From assembly GCA_965201045.1 (NCBI GenBank), contig OZ241746.1, positions 3,100,001 through 3,164,000 of the forward strand: DNA of 64,000 bases, read 5' to 3'. A program made the position numbers and the translations under genes. The notes under the pieces are model-generated. The model saw nothing but the letters and a program-made list of their open reading frames with translations. It was not told the DNA's origin and did not search any database. Of the stretch, positions 45,001 through 54,075 are shown piece after piece. Position 1 is the first letter of the stretch. Each line of letters opens with the position of its first letter. Source of the DNA: JAPORK01 sp026710285 (lineage in GTDB: Bacteria > Pseudomonadota > Gammaproteobacteria > Pseudomonadales > Endozoicomonadaceae).

Positions 45001-47644
45001 TTATACACCAGATGGTCAGATTGCGACAAAAACAACACCCACAGGACATACTGTTTCATGGCAATATAACCTACCGGGATTACCGGTGCAGGAATCACTG
45101 GATGGAAAAATAATATCACAGACTGATTATGATCATCTAACACTCTTCCCGGTAAAAAAACAGGATATTACCGGAACAACAACCTATGCCTATGCTGATG
45201 ATGGAAAGTTACAACAAGTGAGTCGCTTCGGCACCAATGGTTATCCAGATTACCATTTACAATGGCATTACAATCCGGCCAGACAGGTAATTTCTGCACT
45301 GGATATTTCAGGCAATAAAGTAGTTACCCGGTATGATCAACTGGGCAGAGTGGCTGAGGCAGTTTATGAAATGCAAGATGGTGATGAAGAGCTACTGTAT
45401 AAAATGGTTTATGATGGCTTTTCCCGTGCTGATAAAATTTATTATGGCAGTCATACACAAAGTACAAAAAACAGTGTTCGTACAATTCAGTATGATACAC
45501 TGGGGCGTCAAAGTGATGTAACTGATTTTACAGAATCAACTGATAACCTCAGTAAACAGGTATTTTTTGAAGAAAAATATGCTTATGATGCAGATAATAA
45601 TATTATCCAGATCATCCAAAATGGCAAAGCAGACCAAAATGCTACTTTGCAATATCAGTATGATAAACGTAATAATTTAGTTTCCATGTCCTGTACAGGA
45701 TCACACGGATTACCATTATGTCCAAGAGACACTGCATTTGCAGGTTCAGGTGCAAAAGAAACACCAGTTATCACATCTCAACATTATACTTTCAATGTCT
45801 TAAACCGGATAACACAAGTTACTGAGCAATTGAGTGATGTAAAGCAACATCGTACACTAAATAAAGTGATGACTTATTCCTATTGGAATACAAAAACACC
45901 TTTACGTCTGCAGCAAATCAGTACTGTATGGAATCATCAGTCACCTGTCACTAAAAATTTTTCTTATGATGACTTGGGTAATATGGTTATTGATGGAGAA
46001 GGAAATCATATGACGTACAATCCATTTAACCAGATCACCTCTGTACTTATGCCGGATGGAAAAGAAGCAAAATATGTTTATGATGGCAGCGGCAGAAAGA
46101 CCAAAGAAATTTTTTCCTCAGGTGATATCAGTTATCTGCTTTATATGAATAAAAAGCTGTTAGGTGAACAGACTGGACACACCGGTGCAATGCATATGAC
46201 CAGCCAGCTGGGAATTGCAAAAGCCATTGATGGTGTAATCCATGAATTTTATGGAAAAAATTATAAAGGTGACATTATAACGGTTATGCGCAAGATCTCC
46301 ATGGAAAAAAATTGTAGCGCTAATCATTTTTATCAATTAGAACAGTATAATGTTTACAGTCCATACGGAATGAAGTGGCATGGTAAATCAACCGCATTAT
46401 CTCCCTTATATCAAACATTGGAAGGATTTAATGGTGAACGAACTGATCCTGCGACCGGATGGCAGTTTTTAGGTGCAGGACACAGAACTTATAGTCCGGC
46501 TCAGCGCTATTTCCTTAGTGAAGATCCGGTGGGTGGCGGTTATGCTTTTGGTGGTAATAATCCAATTATGAATACTGACCCTGATGGTAACATGCCAAGG
46601 TGGCTGGGTAAATTGTTCAGTTTTTTTAATACACTCTCCTATCTTGGAATGTCTTCTTCAAAAGCAAGCACAGTTGGCAGAGCACTTATCTGGACAACTA
46701 TTTTGTTTGCAATAAGCGGAGGTATCATTGGTTTAGAAGTAGCTATGGGAGTAGGTTCACCTGTACTCGCAATGGATGAACTGCTTGATACAAGTGTATT
46801 TTCAGGTCTTATGACAGCTTCAATGCTGGAACCTCAAAATAAGGGTTTGAATCTTGCTACCAATATTTTTGGATTAGCAATACTGGTAGATTCATCTTTC
46901 ACAGCACTGGAAGGAGTGGCAGTTGGCGCCTTCAAAGCTGTTTCATCAATGGTAAGTACACCAGAAAAAGATATTGGACAATGGTCAGAGTTGATAAATT
47001 TTGCCGAAAAAGTAACAAAAAGCGGAACGCTGGAAACAGAGTTAGCAGCCGCTATTCCTTCTGATCTGATGCATCAAGCCGGATTCTTTTCTGAAGAGGG
47101 TTTTAGAATACCATCAAATGAAGCGCTTATCAGACTGTGGGGCCGTTTATCTGCATCAGAGAAAATAAGACCAGCCATGGATGATCAGATGCAGACACTG
47201 TTGGTTGGAGCTAAAAATTCACTTAAGGATGTAAGGTTAGATTCATTTAAGCAGGTTATCAGCCTGAAATTACGCATGTTGGCAGGTGAGGATACAGAGG
47301 GTGCATTCAATGTAGCCTATCAATCAATCTTGTCATCATATGGTTCTTCGGTATCCGAGACCGGCTTTAATTTGACAGACATAATGTATGTAAGCGGTGC
47401 AAAGGCAATTATTACAGGAGGTAAGAATAATGAATTTACTGGCTTTATAAAACTGGTATCTACAGAATTAGGTGGTCAGAACAACTACATCTGGGGTATC
47501 TATATAACAGAAGCAAACGGTGGACTAAAATATACTACCGGAACATTTAAAGAATTAGGTCTGGATGAGTTTTTTGATGAAAACGGACAGTTTACAGTTC
47601 ACGCTTACTGTAATCTTGGAGAAAGCTGGTTTGACTACGACTAA
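42083..47644 (+). CDS. Exported Rhs-repeat protein 3
   Basis: 1853 residues with the same build as Rhs 2 and especially close to Rhs 4. The signal segment is YYFILISVFISVLLYC ending near TSYA. The N-terminal region has WSDAFTFQKMWGSQVDPRTG and GLGRGWSWNLTHFNP. YD repeats follow, with the core at 1453-1503 (RTDPATGWQFLGAG, EDPVGGGYAFGGNNPIMN, DPDGN). The tail of 350 residues has membrane-like helices around PQNKGLNL, then a helical block (LIRLWGRLSAS, AMDDQMQTLLVGAKNSL, FKQVISLKLRMLAGE) and a beta-rich end (AIITGGKNN, YIWGIYIT, LGLDEFFDENGQF). No small ORF that could encode an immunity protein lies in the 284 bases that follow. Confidence 0.92.
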   Translation: MKFRQYYFILISVFISVLLYCKQTSYAVSFLSKNQHEVQTSYVRQKKETKAVHQQNKKKQSPHLKAGADQSAVWSDAFTFQKMWGSQVDPRTGIFSTWIKTGNLISNMNRGPNIALNINYSSSALANPDGLGRGWSWNLTHFNPANNQLTTSQGQSFWLYQTDKNHWWPRYHKLKDILISGNKQKNFVITYANGLKETLNHDGYETCLEQQDGRSVHFSYLPGTHLLSRINDDTGRKISLSYRSNYIHITSYSSDGTPVTIHIDYANGQLHAISIPVANASDYKNINLSYVGSRISGITYPTGLRKTVEYNCNNAMKLPLTNDQTNALCVVTKATISPGFGQPDMTVSYSYDKTSPNEHNYLAHNSGLNLLQNSGQDTLFKTPASYTYQTTADNGIIKQISTFNKYHLLIDTKTISDADSHVLTETHNFFCRTDVPDGCAQTSFKELPVTYDLPLKTETKTWSDTSPGQPPSQSPAIFYVTKQYDKKGRLIISRDSYGREKKITYCPVNGSVKLADCPEQLAGWSLVSLIHSITESAPGSDLPPVSKYMRYRKLPNINGNGYMIKEIGEDTISGAHNNYIVTTRQYYDDPHDPFTYGLLKKTLFYQNLTNNKNYNSIVRYYYYRTNAAHSVKTSYSEVVLDPDKNKRSRSPVVRSSLFTNQVLSETDAEGKNTNHYVYDFLGRVIQIDLATGTQFATSKHYTYTTSPTLNQVLITAGNGLKRKIIFDGAGRKLKGFDETLSDTGKANNTWRMTYNTDYDAYGHVAAKYNYIPYNINQDEGSGAVYKIIPLVTKFDYDNRGRVVTVHLPDGEKTVKQYDDSNRCIISYRQDASGHYSPVSVIHNNILDKPVQQILLPAMQSAPTIALCALQADKIPGAQVSVITWDHYGRAVSATDPTGKTVTKRYDSLGHVTDIINSAGDRIHSVFNVSNQVVATWVYPASSHKGYLLYSCEYDSAGRLLWKTGEDGKKTYFTYTPDGQIATKTTPTGHTVSWQYNLPGLPVQESLDGKIISQTDYDHLTLFPVKKQDITGTTTYAYADDGKLQQVSRFGTNGYPDYHLQWHYNPARQVISALDISGNKVVTRYDQLGRVAEAVYEMQDGDEELLYKMVYDGFSRADKIYYGSHTQSTKNSVRTIQYDTLGRQSDVTDFTESTDNLSKQVFFEEKYAYDADNNIIQIIQNGKADQNATLQYQYDKRNNLVSMSCTGSHGLPLCPRDTAFAGSGAKETPVITSQHYTFNVLNRITQVTEQLSDVKQHRTLNKVMTYSYWNTKTPLRLQQISTVWNHQSPVTKNFSYDDLGNMVIDGEGNHMTYNPFNQITSVLMPDGKEAKYVYDGSGRKTKEIFSSGDISYLLYMNKKLLGEQTGHTGAMHMTSQLGIAKAIDGVIHEFYGKNYKGDIITVMRKISMEKNCSANHFYQLEQYNVYSPYGMKWHGKSTALSPLYQTLEGFNGERTDPATGWQFLGAGHRTYSPAQRYFLSEDPVGGGYAFGGNNPIMNTDPDGNMPRWLGKLFSFFNTLSYLGMSSSKASTVGRALIWTTILFAISGGIIGLEVAMGVGSPVLAMDELLDTSVFSGLMTASMLEPQNKGLNLATNIFGLAILVDSSFTALEGVAVGAFKAVSSMVSTPEKDIGQWSELINFAEKVTKSGTLETELAAAIPSDLMHQAGFFSEEGFRIPSNEALIRLWGRLSASEKIRPAMDDQMQTLLVGAKNSLKDVRLDSFKQVISLKLRMLAGEDTEGAFNVAYQSILSSYGSSVSETGFNLTDIMYVSGAKAIITGGKNNEFTGFIKLVSTELGGQNNYIWGIYITEANGGLKYTTGTFKELGLDEFFDENGQFTVHAYCNLGESWFDYD

Positions 47645-47927
47645 ATTGACCTGTACTGATTCCAGACCTGGCACCACTTAACTGTTAACTGTGAGCATGA
47701 GAGTTATCTGATTGAATGACAGATACTTTTCTTCCTGAATAAAACGCTTGACTCTCATGCTTTATACAATCAGTAAATTATTTTTTACGTGAGTATAATC
47801 CTAATCCTGCCCAATCCCAACAATCAATTTATCTGAATTAACCGTTATTTGCAGGAACAATACAACAAATATTTTTATATCTCATTGACTTTTTTCTTAC
47901 TCTTAAAAATCCTAAAGGTCATGTCTT
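47645..47927. promoter_or_regulatory. Spacer with conserved upstream block of Rhs 4
   Basis: 283 bases, no ORF. The 3' 60 bases match the block before Rhs 3. An inverted pair AACTGTGAGCATGAGAGT ... ACTCTCATGC (47687-47762) with a long loop may be a terminator or regulatory hairpin after Rhs 3. Confidence 0.45.
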
Positions 47928-50900
47928 ATGAAATTAATACAACATTATCCGTTTATTTTAACATCTATTTTTATTTCAGTATTACTTTACTGTAATCAAA
48001 CCAGTTATGCTGTTTCTTTTTTATTAACGGATCATGATAAAAAACCAACAACATCTATAAATAAAAAACAAGATCACAAAGTTCTACATCAGCAAAATAA
48101 AAAAAATAAACCATCTCATTTAAAAGCAGGATCGGGTCAGTCAGCGGTATGGTCTGATGCTTTTACTTTTCAAAAAATGTGGGGGTCACAGATAGATCCA
48201 CGAACGGGTATATTTTCCGCATGGATGAAAACCGCTAATTTAATCAGTAATATGAACCGGGGACCTAATATTGCTTTAAATATTAATTACAGCAGCAACG
48301 TCTCAGCCAATCCTGACGGACTGGGTCGGGGATGGAACTGGAATCTGACTCACTTCAATCCGGCAAACAATCAGCTAACAACTTCTCAGGGACAGAATTT
48401 TATTTTATACCAAACTGAACAGAACCACTGGTGGCCACGCTATCATAAATTAAAGGACATTCGAATCAGTGGTGATAAAAACAAAAACTTTGTTATTACT
48501 TATTCAAATGCATTAAAAGAAACACTTAATCATGATGGTTATCAAATTTCTCTGGAACAGCAGGATGGACGCAGTGTTCATTTTGATTATCTGCCCGGAA
48601 CGCATCTGTTAAGTTGTATTCGTGATGATACCGGACATAAAATTTTATTAACCTACCGTAGCAATTATATTAATATCACCAGTTACAGTAGCGATGGATC
48701 ACCAGTGACTGTACGTATCAATCATGTTAATGGTCAGTTACATACAGTCTCTGTTCCTTTTGCAAATGCCTCTGATTATAAAAACATTAATATAAATTAT
48801 GCAGGATCCCGATTAATCAATATTACTTATCCCTCTGGTTTAAGAAAAACCGTAGAATATAATTGCAATAATGCAATGAAACTGCCATTAATCAATGATC
48901 AAAATCATGCTTTGTGTGTGGTTACAAAAGCAAGTATTCGCCCGGGATTTGGGCAACCGGATATGACAGTTAGTTATACTTATGATAATACCACTCCCAA
49001 TGAACACAACTATCTTGCTCACAACTCCGGTTTGAACTTATTGCAAAATTCAGATCAGGATACTCTGTTTAATACACCTGCCAGCTATACTTATCAAACG
49101 ACAACAGATAATGGTATTGTCAAACAAATAAACACTTTCAACAAATATCACTTACTTATTAACACGAAAACCATTAGTGATACTGACAGTCACGTATTGG
49201 CTGAAACACATAATTTCTTTTGTCGTACAGATGTTCCTGATGGTTGTGCACATACCTCCTTTGAAGAACTTCCGGTGACTTATGATCTGCCTTTAAACAC
49301 AGAAACGAAAACCTGGAGCGATACACCAGGCAGCCTCCCGGTAAAATCACCAGCAGTGACTACTGTGGTAAAGCAGTATGATGAGAAAGGTCGGGTAGTT
49401 ATGAGCAAAGACAGCTATGGTCGAGAGAAGCAGATCACCTACTGTCCTGATGATGGCGATGCCATACCGGTAAGTTGTCCGAAAAAATCGGCAGATTGGT
49501 CACTTGTTTCACTGGTTCGCAGTATAATTGAGTCAGCTCCGGGATCAGGTTTGCCTCCTGCCTATAAATATAGGCGTTACCGTAAACTACCTAATATTAA
49601 TGGTAAAGGCTACATGATAAAAGAGGTGGGTGAGGATATTTATTCAGGTTTACATCATATTGAAATAATACGACAATACTATGATGATCTGCACGATACT
49701 TTTACTTATGGTCTGCTGAAAAAAACACTGTTTCATCAAAACTTAACCACCAACAAAAATGATTATCCGGTTATCAGATATTATCACTATAGTGTCAATG
49801 CTGATCATTCAATAAAAACTAGTTACAGTGAAGTTGTTCTGGATCCTGATAAAGATAAACGCTTGCAGTCACCTTTGGTTCATTCGAGTTTATTTACTAA
49901 TCAGATCTTAAGTGAAACAGATGCTGAAGGCAAAAATACCAACCATTATACTTATGATTTGTTAGGACGTGTAATCCGGATTGATCTGGCTACAGGCACT
50001 CAGTTTGCTGCCAGTAAATACTATTATTACACGACTTCTCCAACGCTTAATCAGGTTTTAATCACTGCCGGTAACGGTTTAGAGCGTAAAGTCATTTTTG
50101 ATGGTGCAGGGAGAAAAATAAAGGATTTTTCTGAAACGCTTTCGGATACAGGAAAAGCCAGTCATGCGTGGAGAATGACCCATAGCACAGATTATGACCC
50201 TTACGGGCATGTAGCCGCTGAATATAATTATCTTCCTTACAATATTAACCCGAATGAAGCCTCAGGTACCCTTTATAAAACCATACCCCTGGCAACAAAA
50301 TTTGACTATGATAATCGTGGAAGAGTCGTTACTGTACACTTACCAGATGGAGAAAAAATGATAACACAGTATGATGATAGTCATCGTTGTGTTGTCAGTT
50401 ACAAACAGGATGCCTATGGTCATTACTCTCCTGTTTCCGTTATCCACAACAATATACTGGATAAACCCATACAACAAATATTATTGCCTGCCATGCAAAG
50501 TGCTGCTACAACTGTATTATGTACGGTACGGGCAGATAAAATACCTGGTGCACAAATATCGGTTGTAACCTGGGACCCTTATGGAAGAGCTGTCTCTACA
50601 ACAGATCCTGCCGGAAAAAAACTAACTAAACGCTATGATGAATTAGGACGTGTGACCGACATTATCAATGCCTCAGGCGACAGAGTACACAGTGTCTTTA
50701 ATATAAATAATCAGATTATCGCAACATGGGTTTATCCTGCCGAGAGCAACGCAGGTTATTTACTCTCTTCCTGTGAATATGATACAGCAGGAAGATTGTT
50801 GTGGAAAGCCGGAGAAGATGGCAAAAAAACCTACTTTACTTATACGCCAGATGGTCAGATTGTAACAAAAACAACACCGGCAGGACATACTGTTTTATGG

Positions 50901-53474
50901 CAATATAATGTATTGGGACTACCGGTACAGGAATGGCTGGATGGAAAAACAATCTCACAAACTGACTATGATCATGTAACGATCTTACCAGTAAAAAAAC
51001 AGGATATGACCGGTACAACAACTTATGCCTATGCAGATGACGGAAAGTTACAACAAGTTAGCCGTTTTGGAATCAATGATTATCCGGATTACCATTTACA
51101 ATGGCATTACAACCCAGCCAGACAGATAATCGCTGCACTGGATATTTCAGGCAATACCGTCTTCACCAATTATGACCAACTGGGCAGAGTAAGTGATGTC
51201 GTTTATAAAATGAAAAATGATGATGAAGAGCTACTGTACAGGGTTGTTTATGATGGCTTTTCTCGTGCCAATAAAATTTATTACGGTAGTCATACACAAA
51301 TAACAAACAATAACGCTCGTTCGATTAAATATGACACGCTGGGACGTCAAAGTGATGTAACTGATTTTACAGAATCAAATGATAACCATAGCAAACAACT
51401 ATTTTTCCAAGAAAAATATACTTATGATGCAGATAATAATATTACGCAAATCATCCAAAAAGGCAGAACAAATCAAAATGCTACTTTGCAATATCAATAT
51501 GATAAACGTAATAATTTAGTCGCCATGTCTTGCATAGGATCACCCGGGTTGCCGTTATGTCCGAGAGATACCGCCTTTGCAGGTTCAGGAGCAGACGAAG
51601 CACCTGTTATCACATCACAGCATTATACTTTCAACGTCTTAAACCGTATAGCACAAGTTACCGAACAGCTCAGTGATGTACAGCAACATCGCACACTGAA
51701 TAAAGTAATGAATTATATCTATATAAAGGTTAAAACACCTTTACGTCTGCAACAAATCAGTACTGCATGGAATAATCAGTCACCTGTCACCAAACACTTT
51801 TTCTATGATGATTTGGGTAATATGATTGTTGACGGAGAAGGAAATCATGTGACGTATAATGCATTTAATCAGATAACTGCTGTCATTATGCCAGATGGAA
51901 AAGAAGAAAAGTATGTTTATGATGGTAGCGGCAGAAAAGCCAAAGAAATTTTTTCCACAGGTGAGGTCAGCTATCTACTCTATATGAATAAAAGTTTACC
52001 GGGCGAACAGAGCGGGCATCCGGGCGCAATGCATATGATCAGTCATCTGGGTATTGCAAAAGCCATTGATGGTGTAATCCATGAATTTTATGGGAAAAAT
52101 TATAAAAACGACATTGTAACGATTATGCGCAAGGTCCTTTCAGATAAAAGTAACGGTATTAATCATTTATATGCATTAGCACCCTATAATGTTTACAGTC
52201 CGTACGGAATGATATGGCACAGTAATTCAACTGCATCATTACCTTTATATCAACAAACACTGGAAGGATTTAATGGTGAACGAACCGATCCGGTTACCGG
52301 ATGGCAGTTTTTGGGTGCAGGACACAGAACCTATAGTCCGGCTCAGCGCTACTTCCTTAGTGAAGATCCGGCGGGTGATGGTTATGCTTTTGGTGGTAAT
52401 AACCCAATAATGAATACTGATCCTGATGGTAATCTGCCCAGATGGCTGGGTAAAACGTTTCGTTTCCTTAACAAGGTATCCTCCCTTGGAATGTCTGCAT
52501 CAACAGCAAGCACAGTTGGCAGAGCACTCATCTGGACAACGGTTTTGTTTGCAGTAACCGGAGTTGCAATTGGTGTGGAAGCTGCGCTGGGAATCGCTTC
52601 ACCGCAAATTGCCGTAAATGAATTGCTAACCACAAGTACCTTTTCAGGTCTCATGACGGCTTCAATGCTGAAACCTCAAAACAAGGGTTTGAACATTGCT
52701 ACCAATATATTTGGATTAGTAATATTAGCGGATGTAGTTGCCTCAGCATTCGCAGGTGTTATCGGTGTTGTTGCATCAATGATCGATACATCAGCAAAAG
52801 AGATCTCATGGACGGAAATGGTCAACTTTGCCGTGGAAGCAAAAGACACAGAAGCAGAGTTAGTCGCTACTATTCCGGCTAAAATGATATGTGGAGGTGG
52901 ATTGTTTAGTGAAAGTAGTTTAAAAATACCATCAAATGAGGAGCTTACTAACCTTTGGAGGGAATTATCGAAATCAAGGCTAAGTCCAGCCATGGATGAT
53001 CAGATGCAGACACTGTTGGTCGGAGCTAAAAATTCATTAACTGAAATAAATATAGGCTCATTAAAGCAGGTTATCAGCCTGAAGTTGCGAATGCTGGCAG
53101 GTGAGAATACCGAGAGTGAATTCAACGCAGTATACGAATCAGTATTGTCATCATTTGGTCCTGTATCGGAGTCCAAAATTGGTATGAATTTAACCAGCAG
53201 AATGTCTGTAACAGGTCAAAATGCAATTATTACGGCAGGTAAAAATCAAGCATTTACCGGTTTTCTAAGACTGGCATCTACAAAAGCAGATAATGAGGAA
53301 GACTTCCTCTGGGGTATGTATGTAAGAGAAAGAGGTGAACTGCAATATATCACAGGAACGCTTAGCGAGTTAGGTCTGGATAAATTTTTTGATGACGATG
53401 GACAGTTCAAAGTTTACTCTTTCCGTGACCTTGGAGAAAGCTGGTTTGGAAAGCTCATGACCGGAAATCATTAA
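47928..53474 (+). CDS. Exported Rhs-repeat protein 4
   Basis: 1848 residues, the closest relative of Rhs 3 along the whole length. The signal segment is YPFILTSIFISVLLYC ending near TSYA; then WSDAFTFQKMWGSQIDPRTG, YD repeats, and the core at 1452-1502 (RTDPVTGWQFLGAG, EDPAGDGYAFGGNNPIMN). The tail of 346 residues has hydrophobic helices around PQNKGLNI, the block AMDDQMQTLLVGAKNSL (identical to Rhs 3), LKQVISLKLRMLAGE, and the end LWGMYVRE, LGLDKFFDDDGQF. The differences from Rhs 3 are concentrated between the helices and after the KLRMLAGE block. It is the last of the + strand tandem, convergent with Rhs 5. Confidence 0.92.
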   Translation: MKLIQHYPFILTSIFISVLLYCNQTSYAVSFLLTDHDKKPTTSINKKQDHKVLHQQNKKNKPSHLKAGSGQSAVWSDAFTFQKMWGSQIDPRTGIFSAWMKTANLISNMNRGPNIALNINYSSNVSANPDGLGRGWNWNLTHFNPANNQLTTSQGQNFILYQTEQNHWWPRYHKLKDIRISGDKNKNFVITYSNALKETLNHDGYQISLEQQDGRSVHFDYLPGTHLLSCIRDDTGHKILLTYRSNYINITSYSSDGSPVTVRINHVNGQLHTVSVPFANASDYKNININYAGSRLINITYPSGLRKTVEYNCNNAMKLPLINDQNHALCVVTKASIRPGFGQPDMTVSYTYDNTTPNEHNYLAHNSGLNLLQNSDQDTLFNTPASYTYQTTTDNGIVKQINTFNKYHLLINTKTISDTDSHVLAETHNFFCRTDVPDGCAHTSFEELPVTYDLPLNTETKTWSDTPGSLPVKSPAVTTVVKQYDEKGRVVMSKDSYGREKQITYCPDDGDAIPVSCPKKSADWSLVSLVRSIIESAPGSGLPPAYKYRRYRKLPNINGKGYMIKEVGEDIYSGLHHIEIIRQYYDDLHDTFTYGLLKKTLFHQNLTTNKNDYPVIRYYHYSVNADHSIKTSYSEVVLDPDKDKRLQSPLVHSSLFTNQILSETDAEGKNTNHYTYDLLGRVIRIDLATGTQFAASKYYYYTTSPTLNQVLITAGNGLERKVIFDGAGRKIKDFSETLSDTGKASHAWRMTHSTDYDPYGHVAAEYNYLPYNINPNEASGTLYKTIPLATKFDYDNRGRVVTVHLPDGEKMITQYDDSHRCVVSYKQDAYGHYSPVSVIHNNILDKPIQQILLPAMQSAATTVLCTVRADKIPGAQISVVTWDPYGRAVSTTDPAGKKLTKRYDELGRVTDIINASGDRVHSVFNINNQIIATWVYPAESNAGYLLSSCEYDTAGRLLWKAGEDGKKTYFTYTPDGQIVTKTTPAGHTVLWQYNVLGLPVQEWLDGKTISQTDYDHVTILPVKKQDMTGTTTYAYADDGKLQQVSRFGINDYPDYHLQWHYNPARQIIAALDISGNTVFTNYDQLGRVSDVVYKMKNDDEELLYRVVYDGFSRANKIYYGSHTQITNNNARSIKYDTLGRQSDVTDFTESNDNHSKQLFFQEKYTYDADNNITQIIQKGRTNQNATLQYQYDKRNNLVAMSCIGSPGLPLCPRDTAFAGSGADEAPVITSQHYTFNVLNRIAQVTEQLSDVQQHRTLNKVMNYIYIKVKTPLRLQQISTAWNNQSPVTKHFFYDDLGNMIVDGEGNHVTYNAFNQITAVIMPDGKEEKYVYDGSGRKAKEIFSTGEVSYLLYMNKSLPGEQSGHPGAMHMISHLGIAKAIDGVIHEFYGKNYKNDIVTIMRKVLSDKSNGINHLYALAPYNVYSPYGMIWHSNSTASLPLYQQTLEGFNGERTDPVTGWQFLGAGHRTYSPAQRYFLSEDPAGDGYAFGGNNPIMNTDPDGNLPRWLGKTFRFLNKVSSLGMSASTASTVGRALIWTTVLFAVTGVAIGVEAALGIASPQIAVNELLTTSTFSGLMTASMLKPQNKGLNIATNIFGLVILADVVASAFAGVIGVVASMIDTSAKEISWTEMVNFAVEAKDTEAELVATIPAKMICGGGLFSESSLKIPSNEELTNLWRELSKSRLSPAMDDQMQTLLVGAKNSLTEINIGSLKQVISLKLRMLAGENTESEFNAVYESVLSSFGPVSESKIGMNLTSRMSVTGQNAIITAGKNQAFTGFLRLASTKADNEEDFLWGMYVRERGELQYITGTLSELGLDKFFDDDGQFKVYSFRDLGESWFGKLMTGNH

Positions 53475-54075
53475 TTGACATCCTTCCCTGCCTGAAGCTC
53501 TCTTTTATACATAAATGTTTCAATAACAATTCATGTTATTCAGGTAAACGGACAAACCGGAGCAGACAGATTCAGACAACATCAGCTTTCGGAGCTTCAA
53601 TACAACTATGTCTGTTGGCTTAGCCCTGTCTCATAGTCACATTTTTCAGGTTCAGTCTTTTACTCTGGCATATTTGTTTTTTGCTAATATACCAGCCTTT
53701 GCCGGACACACCGTGGGCTGAGCCTGTCGAAGCCTGGGAGAAATTAAAACCTAAGTGTCCCCATCCAGGCTTCGACAAGCTCAGCCAGCGGATAGGGTAG
53801 TATTGATGAAATTGTCTGAATTTACCTATATTTACTGCTCTGTTCATCTGAAATTTTTGTTGGGAATTTGTGTATAAAAGACAGCCCTCAGTCGGGGGGT
53901 GGTTTGGACTTTTTTCAGTCCAACGGGTTTGCCCGTGTCGCCGGGCGAACGTCATTTCTGCGAAAGCAGGAATCCATTGGTATTTACAATGTATTTTCTA
54001 TAAGATTATACATACGACAGATAATTTATGTATAAAAGTATATAGGGATTGCCGAAATCCAGGACTAAACTGTTA
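53475..54075. other. Repeat-filled spacer between convergent Rhs genes
   Basis: Composite of repeats: family D (53484-53517), family C (53626-53731), an inverted pair around GCCTGTCGAAGCCTGGG (53722-53740) and CCAGGCTTCGACAAGC (53764-53779), reversed family D (53866-53900), family B (53952-54000) and a family A piece (54035-54065). 53900-53950 is locally GC-rich with an internal inverted repeat (GGACTTTTTTCAGTCC). No gene is supported. The hairpins could end transcription from both sides. Confidence 0.6.
53626..53731 (+). repeat. Dispersed repeat family C, copy 3
   Basis: CTCATAGTCACATTTTT, then TCTTTTACTC, an AATATACCAGCCTTT block and GGGCTGAGCCTGTCGA, in the same order as 12271-12378. It is non-coding. 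Confidence 0.7.
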
